Of a DNA stretch of 36,246 nt, positions 20,384-27,989 are shown in pieces (the first letter of the stretch is position 1; every line of letters starts with the position of its first letter). The notes beneath the pieces were generated by a model, which was not told the origin of the DNA, ran no database searches, and was given only the letters and a program-made list of their open reading frames with translations. Origin of the DNA: Alcaligenaceae bacterium (GTDB taxonomy: Bacteria; Pseudomonadota; Gammaproteobacteria; Burkholderiales; Burkholderiaceae_B); NCBI GenBank assembly GCA_947378965.1, contig CANCMG010000040.1:1-36246 (forward strand). Direction: 5' to 3'. The position numbers and the translations under genes were made by a program.

Positions 20384-21835
20384 ATGAACAAACTACCCGT
20401 GGCGCGTGCGCCCGTGTCTGAATGGCTCGCACAGTTACCTTCGGTCGACAAGCTCGTTTCACACGAGCGCTCGCAAGACTGGCTAGTTCAATATGGTCGC
20501 GATGAAGTGTTGCGCGTCATTCGCTTAACCCTGTCGTTGGTACGCCAAGAGTGCCTTGAAAACAAACGCTCGATTCAACCTGATTTAGATGATTTGCTTA
20601 AGCAGGTTGCGCAAACGCTCAGTACCCGCGCAACACCTAACCTGCGTCGCGTCATCAATTTAACGGGCACGGTACTGCATACCAATCTTGGGCGGGCTGT
20701 CATGCCCCCTGAAGTCATTGAAGCCATGTCTAGCGCCGCGGCTGAGCCGTGCGCTCTCGAGTACGACTTGGGCGAGGGCAAACGCGGCGACCGCGACGAA
20801 CTCGTTGAAGAGCTGTTGTGTGAACTGACGGGTGCTGAGGCTGCGACCGTGGTGAACAACAACGCGGCTGCCGTATTTTTGTTGCTACACGCCTTATCAA
20901 ACCGCAAAGAAACCATCGTGTCGCGCGGCGAACTGATTGAAATCGGTGGCTCGTTCAGAATCCCTGACATCATGAAACGCGCAGGTGCCAAACTCACCGA
21001 GGTGGGTACCACCAACCGTACTCATCCAAAAGATTTTTCTGAGGCGATCAACGCTAAAACAGCCCTGCTGATGAAAGTGCACACCAGTAACTATATGGTG
21101 CAGGGCTTTACCGCTGAAGTACCAGAAGCCGAGCTGGCGCGCATCGCCCACGAGCGTCAGTTGCCCTTTGTGGTCGACTTGGGTTCAGGCACGCTGCTCG
21201 ACTTGTCTCGCTATGGCTTACCCTCAGAGCCGACCCCTAGGCAAGCGATTGAGGCGGGTGCCGACCTAGTGACCTTCAGTTGTGACAAGTTGCTTGGTGG
21301 GCCGCAGGCGGGCATTGTGGTCGGACGCCGTGACTTGATCCAAAAGATTAAAAAAAATCCACTCAAGCGTGTCTTGCGGGTAGGCAAGGTTACGCTTGCA
21401 GGCCTTGAGGCGGTGTTGAGACTGTATCGCAACCCAGACACCTTGCCGCAACGCTTATCGGTGTTGCAACTGCTGACGCGACCCGAGAGTGACATGCAAA
21501 CGCAAGCTCTGCGTTTGATACCGCAATTACAAGAGGCGTTGACGATCTGCGGGCTGACGTGTCGTACGCAGTCTGTGAAGTCACAGATTGGCTCAGGGTC
21601 GCTGCCGGTTGAGCGCTTGCCCTCAGTGGCGTTGGCGATCGAGTCTACGAACAAGGCTGGTGAAAAGAAGGTCGTACGTCTTGAGCGCCTGTTACGCGCC
21701 TCAGCGACTGCCGTGATTGGCCGTTTGTCGGATAAAACCTTACTGTTAGATCTGCGGTGCCTCACCCCAGAAAAAGAACAGGTTTTGGTCGAGCATGTGT
21801 TAAGTGCAGCAGCAAATTTAGTGACTGTGCGCTGA
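20384..21835 (+). CDS. selA: L-seryl-tRNA(Sec) selenium transferase SelA
   Basis: 483 residues, slightly longer than E. coli SelA (463). A PLP-dependent enzyme that converts Ser-tRNA(Sec) to Sec-tRNA(Sec) with selenophosphate, working as a large ring. The Schiff-base lysine is K302 in TFSCDKLLGGPQAG. Other family segments are INLTGTVLHTNLGRA and ATVVNNNAAAVFL. It lies between fdhE and selB, so the selenium machinery is encoded beside its visible client fdnG. SelD, which makes selenophosphate, must be encoded elsewhere. Confidence 0.97.
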   Translation: MNKLPVARAPVSEWLAQLPSVDKLVSHERSQDWLVQYGRDEVLRVIRLTLSLVRQECLENKRSIQPDLDDLLKQVAQTLSTRATPNLRRVINLTGTVLHTNLGRAVMPPEVIEAMSSAAAEPCALEYDLGEGKRGDRDELVEELLCELTGAEAATVVNNNAAAVFLLLHALSNRKETIVSRGELIEIGGSFRIPDIMKRAGAKLTEVGTTNRTHPKDFSEAINAKTALLMKVHTSNYMVQGFTAEVPEAELARIAHERQLPFVVDLGSGTLLDLSRYGLPSEPTPRQAIEAGADLVTFSCDKLLGGPQAGIVVGRRDLIQKIKKNPLKRVLRVGKVTLAGLEAVLRLYRNPDTLPQRLSVLQLLTRPESDMQTQALRLIPQLQEALTICGLTCRTQSVKSQIGSGSLPVERLPSVALAIESTNKAGEKKVVRLERLLRASATAVIGRLSDKTLLLDLRCLTPEKEQVLVEHVLSAAANLVTVR

Positions 21836-21840
21836 AGCTC

Positions 21841-21957
21841 GTGATTACCAAACCTCAGTCCTCGCAGGCCAGTCAGCTGAAGGTTGTGTTGCTGATCAGT
21901 GCAACGGGAAACGCCAGCTTGCATGACTTAGAGATCGCTGCGGGACTGACGCAATGA
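21841..21957 (+). CDS. Possible 38-residue ORF coupled to selB
   Basis: A GTG-started frame fills the selA-selB spacer and ends in a TGA overlapping the selB ATG as ATGA. The predicted peptide has a hydrophobic stretch LKVVLLISATGNASLHDLE. No family is recognised and the ribosome site is weak. It could be a coupling peptide or chance; the frame also runs open back into selA. Confidence 0.2.
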   Translation: MITKPQSSQASQLKVVLLISATGNASLHDLEIAAGLTQ

Positions 21958-23900
21958 TCATCGGCACCGCGGGCCACATCGATCATGGCAAAACTTCGCT
22001 GGTCAAGGCTTTGACGGGTGTGGATGCCGATCGACTGCCTGAAGAACAAGCGCGCGGCATGACAATTGATCTGGGCTTTGCGTATGTGCCTAACGAGGCC
22101 GCTGAGATCATCGGGTTTGTCGATGTGCCTGGTCACGAGAAATTTGTGCATACGATGGCGGCGGGTGCGGTGGGGATGGATCATGGCCTGCTGGTCGTGG
22201 CTGCCGATGATGGCATCATGCCGCAGACGCGCGAGCATTTAAGAATTTTAGATTTGTTGGGGGTGGCCGGTCTGACCGTGGCGATCACCAAAGCGGATAT
22301 GGTCGAGGACGCTCGCGCGCAACAGGTGCGTGACGAGGTCGCGCGCTACGTTGAGCAAACGCGGTTTGGGCACGTCGACAGTTACGTGGTGTCGGCCCGT
22401 GACGGACAGGGCCTGCCAGAGCTTAAACAGGCCTTGTTCGCGCTTGCAGTTGAACAGCCGCTCGAGCGCGCTCACTATTTTCGTTTGGCGATTGATCGCG
22501 TGTTCGTCGTCAAAGGCCTTGGGGTGGCCGTGACGGGGGCCGTCATTGCCGGTCAAGTGCGGGTAGGCGACACCTTGACGTTGGCGCACGCAGCGCTTGA
22601 GGTGCGGGTCAGATCGATTCATGCGCAAAATCAAAATGCTGAGTTCGCTGGCGTCGGGCAACGCTGCGGTTTGGTGCTGACCGGCGTCGAGCTTGCTGAC
22701 GTGCAGCGTGGTGATTGGTTGTTGGCGCCGCAGTTTAATCGCCAGACCTCGCGCATCGATTGTTTGCTAAGCGTGCCAAGCGACGGCGAGCGTTCGCTCA
22801 AAGACGGCGAACGAGTGCTGTTGCATCACGGCTGTGAGCACGTTGCCGCGCGTTTGATTTTATTAGAGGCAAACGAGCTGTTGCCGGGCCAAACCGGGTT
22901 TGCGCAATGTGTGCTTGACCGCACACTGCCTTTTTGTTGGCATGACCGATTAGTGCTGCGCGATGGCAGCGCGCGCGTCACACTTGCAGGTGCGCAGGTA
23001 TTAGATATCGCGCCGCCCGTGCGTGCGCGTAAAACGCCTGAACGTCTCGATACCTTGCGTGTCTTGTGTCAGGCGTCGGCTGCGGAGGTGCTTGGTACGT
23101 TGTTACATACCTCGCTCGTGCCGATCGCGCTCGAACACTGGGCGCTTGCCATGAATCGCGATCCCCGCCACCTCGCAGAAAGTTTAGATGAGCCCATCGC
23201 AGTGACGCTTAAAGTCGCTCAGGTTGAGCTGGTGCTTGGAGTACGCGCGCATACAACTCTGACTGAGCGCTTGCGTAGCAGTCTGTCGGCGTTTCATGTT
23301 GCAGAGCCAGATGAGCCAGGTGTGGCGCTTGAACGCCTGAGGCGTATGGCCTTGCCGTTTCTAGAGGCTTCAGTGTTTAAAGCCTGGGCGCAATACCAAG
23401 TTGATACCGGTGCAATCACCCTGAGCGGTAGCTTTGCGCATCTGCCCGAGCATCGAGTGACCTTAAGCGCGGCCGAACAAATCCTTTGGCAAAAAATCTT
23501 ACCGAAGATGCTCGAACCAGGGTTTGATGCACCTTGGGTGCGCGACCTAGCCTTGAGTGTTGCCGCCAACGAAGACAGTGTGCGCACCTTACTCAAAAAA
23601 CAAGCGCGTACCTCGCTGGTTGTGCAGGTGATCAAAGATTTGTTTTATCCTCACGCAACCATGGTGGCGTTAGCCGACCTGTTGCGTGGGTTGCTAGAGC
23701 TTCATGGCGCTGTGAGTGTTGTGCAGTTTCGCGATGCCACGGTGCTGGGGCGCAAGCGTGCAATTCAAGTGCTTGAGGCGTTTGATCGAATTGGTTTAAC
23801 CCGCCGCGTTGTCGCAAACGCACGCCAAAGTCGCAGTGTTGAGAAAGATCACCGGATTGTGCGTAACGCAGGGCTATTTGTAGAAGTCGGTTCAGACTAA
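21954..23900 (+). CDS. selB: Selenocysteine-specific elongation factor SelB
   Basis: 648 residues, a little longer than E. coli SelB (614). The EF-Tu-like GTPase shows G1 GHIDHGKT (residues 7-14), DVPGHE (57-62) and TKAD. Beta-barrel domains follow, and a C-terminal winged-helix region (last 250 residues or so) binds the SECIS. SelB delivers Sec-tRNA(Sec) to UGA codons followed by a SECIS, such as the one in fdnG. Its ATG overlaps the stop of a small frame. selC follows 26 bases after its stop. Confidence 0.97.
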   Translation: MIIGTAGHIDHGKTSLVKALTGVDADRLPEEQARGMTIDLGFAYVPNEAAEIIGFVDVPGHEKFVHTMAAGAVGMDHGLLVVAADDGIMPQTREHLRILDLLGVAGLTVAITKADMVEDARAQQVRDEVARYVEQTRFGHVDSYVVSARDGQGLPELKQALFALAVEQPLERAHYFRLAIDRVFVVKGLGVAVTGAVIAGQVRVGDTLTLAHAALEVRVRSIHAQNQNAEFAGVGQRCGLVLTGVELADVQRGDWLLAPQFNRQTSRIDCLLSVPSDGERSLKDGERVLLHHGCEHVAARLILLEANELLPGQTGFAQCVLDRTLPFCWHDRLVLRDGSARVTLAGAQVLDIAPPVRARKTPERLDTLRVLCQASAAEVLGTLLHTSLVPIALEHWALAMNRDPRHLAESLDEPIAVTLKVAQVELVLGVRAHTTLTERLRSSLSAFHVAEPDEPGVALERLRRMALPFLEASVFKAWAQYQVDTGAITLSGSFAHLPEHRVTLSAAEQILWQKILPKMLEPGFDAPWVRDLALSVAANEDSVRTLLKKQARTSLVVQVIKDLFYPHATMVALADLLRGLLELHGAVSVVQFRDATVLGRKRAIQVLEAFDRIGLTRRVVANARQSRSVEKDHRIVRNAGLFVEVGSD

Positions 23901-23926
23901 CCAAATCTGATAAAGTGCAGTTCTAA

Positions 23927-24023
23927 GGAAGAGTCACGCTCTCGGGTGGGACGTCCGGACTTCAAATCCGGGAGGGGCTGTCGTACAGTCCTTGGTGGGT
24001 TCGACTCCCATACTCTTTCGCCA
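23927..24023 (+). tRNA. selC: tRNA-Sec (anticodon TCA)
   Basis: A 97-base tRNA with features unique to selenocysteine tRNA: an 8-bp acceptor stem (GGAAGAGT with ACTCTTTC, one G-U pair), anticodon TCA at 23962-23964 in the loop CTTCAAA, a long variable arm with a paired GGGGCTGT/ACAGTCCTT core, a T arm with GGTTCGACTCC, and an encoded CCA (24021-24023). It closely resembles E. coli selC. It sits between selB and the next gene with 26- and 23-base gaps, so it is probably cut out of a longer transcript. Confidence 0.97.
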
Positions 24024-24046
24024 AATTTTGAAAGGGCGCCAAACGC

Positions 24047-24511
24047 GTGGCTGAGATTCGTGGGTGTGAGTTTCCGGATGACCTGATGTATGACGACGAA
24101 CTCAATGTTTGGTTTCGTGACTCGGGTGGCGGCCAATTTGAGGCGGGTTTAACGGCCTTTGGCTTGGCGCTGGTAGGCGACCTGTACATGTTTAATCCCC
24201 GTCCGGTTGGGCGCGAGATCGAGGCGAATAAAGCCTTTGCCTTAGTAGAGGTCGCAAAAACAGTCTTATCCGTGCGTACACCTTTTGCCTGTGTCGTTGC
24301 CGAAATCAATACGCCACTAGAGACGACTCCCTTCAAGGTGAATCGAAGCCCCTACATGAACTGGCTGGTGCGCCTTGAGCCCGACGATTCAACACAAGCG
24401 CGTAGCGTCTTGCTCAGCGGTACCGAGGTCGCCGTGCGTGCAAACGAGCTGATGGATTTGCATGGGATGACTTCGTTGGAAGAATTCAAGCGCCCGCTGG
24501 GTTCGTCATGA
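24047..24511 (+). CDS. GcvH-like lipoyl-carrier protein
   Basis: 154 residues aligning over most of its length with glycine-cleavage H protein: a hammerhead-fold lipoyl domain with ALVEVAKTVLSVRTPF where GcvH has VAESVKAASDIYAP, so K71 is the expected lipoyl lysine; INTPLETTP and NRSPYMNWLV match the distal GcvH segments. It is clearly divergent from true GcvH, and gcvT/gcvP are not adjacent. Stand-alone GcvH-like proteins (LbpA) carry sulfur in the sHdr pathway together with DsrE-type proteins. The start is a GTG 23 bases after the tRNA-Sec CCA. Its 3' end overlaps the DsrE gene by 4 bases. A sulfur or selenium carrier role is inferred only. Confidence 0.75.
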   Translation: MAEIRGCEFPDDLMYDDELNVWFRDSGGGQFEAGLTAFGLALVGDLYMFNPRPVGREIEANKAFALVEVAKTVLSVRTPFACVVAEINTPLETTPFKVNRSPYMNWLVRLEPDDSTQARSVLLSGTEVAVRANELMDLHGMTSLEEFKRPLGSS

Positions 24512-24882
24512 CCTCGCTAGTGCTGCAATTGTGGCAAACCAGTGCAGCCGCGCCACAGTTGGCGGCAACACCTTTCATGTGGGCGGCTTCGGCTGCGGCC
24601 ATGGATTGGCCGGTTGAGATTCATGCCTTGGGTGCCAGTGTCGAATTATTTGTACGCGATAACGCTGCCAGGCATCAGGTGGTTGCACCGTTAAATCGCC
24701 CGTTGTCGGCCTATATCGAAGACGCCACACGTTCGGGCGTCAAGGTCTTCCTGTGCAGCACCGCCATGCGCGATCGCGGCTTGGTACCTGAAGACATGCT
24801 CGAGGAATGCCAAAGCGTGCTTGGGATGGTTACGATGCTCGAGCGTGTCGCGCAGCCCGACACGACCGTGCTGACGTATTAG
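24508..24882 (+). CDS. DsrE-family protein
   Basis: 124 residues with the DsrE/DsrF/TusD-like fold pattern: an N-terminal strand SLVLQLWQ, a helix-rich ATPFMWAASAAAMDWPVEIHALG, and GVKVFLCSTAMRDRGL, which places Cys83 at the active-site position of the family; Cys101 is a second cysteine. DsrE-family members relay persulfide sulfur, and a DsrE-like domain also occurs in the selenium-associated protein YedF. The ATG overlaps the stop of the GcvH-like gene (ATGA), implying coupled translation and a joint role. The last 53 bases overlap the ubiC 3' end on the opposite strand. The exact function is unknown. Confidence 0.75.
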   Translation: MTSLVLQLWQTSAAAPQLAATPFMWAASAAAMDWPVEIHALGASVELFVRDNAARHQVVAPLNRPLSAYIEDATRSGVKVFLCSTAMRDRGLVPEDMLEECQSVLGMVTMLERVAQPDTTVLTY

Positions 24883-25426
24883 CCTCTTGAGCGATTGGCC
24901 AAAACGTTGGCAAGAAAGCTTCGGCGACCAGCAAAGGCTGGCCTGCACGCGTAAAGACTGAACGGCGGGCCATGACAGTCAGGCCTGCTGATGAACTTGT
25001 CTGACAGAGCCGGTATAACGGCATACCAAGCTGCAAGATCTTGAATTCGAATTCAGAGCGCACGATCGCTCGGTCGTGATACAAAATGTCGGCTAGTGGG
25101 CGGTTACGAAGGCGTCTGAGCGCCTGCCAGTGACCTCGCGTTGCAGCGAGAGGGGCAACGCTACGGGCCATCACGCAATCGATTCCTAAGATCGACATGC
25201 ATACCTCGCGCTGCCAGACCGCATCCCCCGGGCGCAGGCCTAGCCTGGCCGCCTCATCGCGATTGGCGCGGCAGACGTTTTCAGAGAGCACGCGCAACGC
25301 TAACGGACCTAGCTGGCGTAACCCCTGCGTCAGAGCGCCTGCTCGGGTCAGCCATCGGCGTTGCAGCCCTAACACACGTGGCGCAGGTCTCGCGAGCCAG
25401 CCCTTTAGACCTCTATTTTTCTGCAT
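24830..25426 (-). CDS. ubiC: Chorismate pyruvate-lyase UbiC
   Basis: 198 residues from ATG 25426. The enzyme releases 4-hydroxybenzoate from chorismate, the first step of ubiquinone synthesis. Recognisable segments are WLTRAGALTQGLRQLG, VWQREVCM, GHWQALRRLRNRPLADILY and the C-terminal AEAFLPTFWP. About 20 extra residues follow that motif and overlap the DsrE gene on the other strand. The frame stays open to 25462, but that would run into the rluF start; ATG 25426 avoids this. Its start is 19 bases from that of rluF, so the two genes diverge from a tiny shared spacer. Confidence 0.88.
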   Translation of the reverse strand: MQKNRGLKGWLARPAPRVLGLQRRWLTRAGALTQGLRQLGPLALRVLSENVCRANRDEAARLGLRPGDAVWQREVCMSILGIDCVMARSVAPLAATRGHWQALRRLRNRPLADILYHDRAIVRSEFEFKILQLGMPLYRLCQTSSSAGLTVMARRSVFTRAGQPLLVAEAFLPTFWPIAQEANTSARSCRAARHARAS

Positions 25427-25445
25427 AGTTGTATTATCGCAAGTT

Positions 25446-26174
25446 ATGGAAAAAGTACGCATTTCAAAACTGATGGCTGAACGCGGCCTGTGCTCGCGCC
25501 GCGAAGCCGATAGCTATATCGAGCGGGGTTGGGTCAAAGTCGACGGTGTGGTGGTGACCTTGGGCGAGCGCGCTTTGCCGACGCAAAACATTACGCTTGA
25601 ACGTTCTGCCGCGGTTCAGCAAACCTCGCGTGTCACGATCTTAATCAACAAGCCGATGGGTTACGTGTCGGGGCAGGCTGAAGATGGCTACACGCCTGCC
25701 GTGGCGCTGATTGGGCCGCAAAGCCGTGCCTTGTCAGACCGCAGTCCTCAACGGTTTGAACGTTCTCAGTTGCGTGGGTTAGCCGTTGCCGGGCGTTTGG
25801 ATATTGATTCAACGGGTCTGCTTGTGATGACTCAGGATGGGCGCGTAGCCCGTCAGTTGATTGGTGACGATACCGAGATCGATAAAGAGTATCTCGTGCG
25901 TGTGCAAGGGCGCCTCGCACCCGGTAAGCTCGAACTGCTGAACGAAGGTCTTTCACTTGACGGTAAAAAACTGAAGCGCGCCCAGGTGCGTTGGCAAAAT
26001 GACGATCAGTTGCAATTTATTTTGAACGAAGGCAAAAAACGCCAGATTCGCCGAATGTGCGAAATGGTCGGTTTAAAAGTGCTGGGGCTCAAGCGTGTAC
26101 GCATTGGTCAGGTTCGCCTGGCCGATTTGCCCGTCGGCCAATGGCGTTATCTGCGAGCCGACGAGCAGTTTTAG
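25446..26174 (+). CDS. rluF: 23S rRNA pseudouridine synthase, RluF-like
   Basis: 242 residues: an N-terminal S4 RNA-binding domain (residues 1-60, RISKLMAERGLCSRREADSYI) and an RsuA/RluB/E/F catalytic domain with the essential Asp119 in GRLDIDSTGLL. Late motifs are KEYLVRV and GKKRQIRRMCEMVG. The family converts specific uridines in 23S rRNA to pseudouridine; E. coli RluF acts on U2604 and also tRNA-Tyr. Assignment to RluF rather than RluB rests on overall similarity. The last bases overlap the rlmJ stop codon by 4 bases on the opposite strand. Confidence 0.85.
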   Translation: MEKVRISKLMAERGLCSRREADSYIERGWVKVDGVVVTLGERALPTQNITLERSAAVQQTSRVTILINKPMGYVSGQAEDGYTPAVALIGPQSRALSDRSPQRFERSQLRGLAVAGRLDIDSTGLLVMTQDGRVARQLIGDDTEIDKEYLVRVQGRLAPGKLELLNEGLSLDGKKLKRAQVRWQNDDQLQFILNEGKKRQIRRMCEMVGLKVLGLKRVRIGQVRLADLPVGQWRYLRADEQF

Positions 26175-27031
26175 CTCTCAAGAAAATCAAGCTTATACGC
26201 CGCACGGGCATCTTGCCCAAGCACCTTGACCAGCCAGGGTAAGCTTTCTTTGAGCGCGGCGTTGAGCGTCCAGGGCGGGTTGATGACAAACATGCCGCTG
26301 CCATGCAAGCCCAAGCCATCTTCTGCAGGCTTGTGCACCGTCAGGCTGGCATAGACCCAGTTTTTTGCGCCTGCGCGTTCAAGTTGACGCGGCAACTCTT
26401 GGGCCTCGCGTCGCTGTATCTGAGGGCACCAGATTGCATAGCACCCAGTCGGAAACCGAACCATCGCGTCTTTCACGGTATCGATCACGTGTCGGTAGTC
26501 TTTTTTGTCTTCGTATGAGGGGTCAATCAAGACGATGGCACGTCGGCTAGGCGGTGGGATGTGCCCCTTGAGGCCAGCAAAACCATCGCTTTCATACAAC
26601 GTGGTTTGCTTAAGTGTCTGCGAACCACGCTGCTCAAGATTCATGGTCAGAATATCGGCTTCGCTAGGGTGCATTTCAAATAAGCGTAATTTATCCTGAC
26701 TGCGGCATGCTTCAAGCGCGATCCACGGAGATCCCGGATAGAGTCGTAGCTCACCATCTGGGTTCAAACTCCGGATGACCTCGAGATAGGCCTCGATCAT
26801 CGGCGGACAAGCTTTTTTGGTCTCCCAAAGTTTGCCGATTCCTGAGGCAAATTCGCCATTTTTTTGAGCCCAGTCGCCCTGCAGGTCATAAAGACCTGCG
26901 CCCGCATGCAAATCGATAAACCAATAGGGCACCTCTTTTTGATTGAAATATTGCAGGATGTGCACTAGCACAAGGTGTTTCAGTAAATCAGCATGATTGC
27001 CGGCGTGAAAGCCATGGCGGTAACTAAACAA
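26171..27031 (-). CDS. rlmJ: 23S rRNA (adenine-2030-N6)-methyltransferase RlmJ
   Basis: 286 residues, standard for RlmJ (YhiR). The N terminus MFSYRHGFHAGNHADLLKH is diagnostic and includes the family's HAGN segment. The catalytic motif of N6-adenine methyltransferases appears as LIDPSYED (family DPPY) near residue 170, with SAM binding by the LHAGAGLYDL stretch. It makes m6A2030 in 23S rRNA. It is convergent with the RluF-like gene, with interlocked stop codons, so two rRNA-modifying genes end on each other. Confidence 0.95.
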   Translation of the reverse strand: MFSYRHGFHAGNHADLLKHLVLVHILQYFNQKEVPYWFIDLHAGAGLYDLQGDWAQKNGEFASGIGKLWETKKACPPMIEAYLEVIRSLNPDGELRLYPGSPWIALEACRSQDKLRLFEMHPSEADILTMNLEQRGSQTLKQTTLYESDGFAGLKGHIPPPSRRAIVLIDPSYEDKKDYRHVIDTVKDAMVRFPTGCYAIWCPQIQRREAQELPRQLERAGAKNWVYASLTVHKPAEDGLGLHGSGMFVINPPWTLNAALKESLPWLVKVLGQDARAAYKLDFLES

Positions 27032-27152
27032 ATCGTTCTCCGTGAGTGGGCAAAGCGCCCGAGGTTGACGCTGGGTGAGTCAAGTCAAAGGGCACAGTGC
27101 CAGAGTTTGACGTTGAGGAGGTCGTCTTAACGGGCCAAGCGCCCACGTTGTT

Positions 27153-27896
27153 TTATGCTGCATGAATTAAGTCAAGGGCATCGGTAATGACTGAGTCGAC
27201 GCCCCACTGTAAAAGCTCGGCGGCACGGTCCGGGTCATTGACCGTCCAGGCGGCCACGCGAAAACCGGCAGTGTGGATGTCGTTAAGCAAGGATTTGGTG
27301 AGCAGCAAGTGCTGCAGGTGAATGGACACGCAGCCCAGTCGCGTGAGGGTCTGGCGCCAATCCTCGTCTAGCTTCGCAGTAATCCAGCCGCGCGGCAAGC
27401 TGGGAGCGTCTCGTTGTGCTGACTCTAGGGCTGTGAGCGAAAAAGACGATAGCAGCGGTGGCACCGAAGCCGCGCGCCAATCGTTTAGGGCCTGCCTGGC
27501 GATCGCAGTGCCGGTGAGAGCCTCAAGCCCAGGTGTTGGCTTGATTTCGATATTACAGGCGATATTGTGTGCCACGGTGTAGCGCGCAACGGCCTCGAGA
27601 GTGGGAATTGGCTCACCGCTATATTTGGAGCTGAACCAAAGGCCTGCGTCTAGCTTCGCCAAGGCGCCATAGGGGTGGTCAGCGGCGTTGCCAGAGCCAT
27701 TGGTGGTGCGCTCTAGGTCGGTGTCGTGCAGCAGGATGGCGACCTGATCCCGGCTGAGTTTGGCATCAAATTCGACCATTTTGTAGCCAAAACTGGCCCC
27801 GACACGCATGGCAGACAAAGTGTTTTCTGGGGCAAGCGTACCGGCTCCTCGGTGTGCAACGAGCTGCGGGTAGGGCCAAGGGGGCAAAGTCTGCAT
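27153..27896 (-). CDS. ugpQ: Glycerophosphodiester phosphodiesterase (cytoplasmic, UgpQ type)
   Basis: 247 residues of the GDPD TIM-barrel family, which hydrolyses glycerophosphodiesters to glycerol-3-phosphate and an alcohol. The catalytic and metal residues appear in VAHRGAGTLAPENTLSAM (H15, with ENT), the FDAKLSRD and HDTDLERTTNG segments, and NIEIKP. The late VAAWTVND is typical. No signal peptide follows ATG 27896, so it is cytoplasmic like UgpQ rather than periplasmic GlpQ. The frame extends to 28013, but that overlaps the ppiD start. No ugpBAEC transporter is nearby. Confidence 0.9.
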   Translation of the reverse strand: MQTLPPWPYPQLVAHRGAGTLAPENTLSAMRVGASFGYKMVEFDAKLSRDQVAILLHDTDLERTTNGSGNAADHPYGALAKLDAGLWFSSKYSGEPIPTLEAVARYTVAHNIACNIEIKPTPGLEALTGTAIARQALNDWRAASVPPLLSSFSLTALESAQRDAPSLPRGWITAKLDEDWRQTLTRLGCVSIHLQHLLLTKSLLNDIHTAGFRVAAWTVNDPDRAAELLQWGVDSVITDALDLIHAA

Positions 27897-27989
27897 CACA
27901 AAAATCCGACGGCGAGAGGGTCTAAGGTGCAAGCATAACGCACCGAGTGGTAAACTTTGCCCGCTTTGACTCTTGGCGTGCGAACCCTC

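Noticed and set aside
21211-21924. 237-codon open frame on the minus strand across selA
   Set aside because: It is a shadow of selA, with low-complexity composition and no family resemblance; selA is certain.
24047-24511. True glycine-cleavage H protein (gcvH)
   Set aside because: The lipoyl region is strongly divergent, gcvT and gcvP are absent nearby, and it overlaps a DsrE gene instead.
27040-27150. Short repeated GGGC..GCCC motifs and TTGACG copies between rlmJ and the phosphodiesterase gene
   Set aside because: Two short copies about 80 bases apart with weak stems and no T-tract; not distinguishable from chance by eye.
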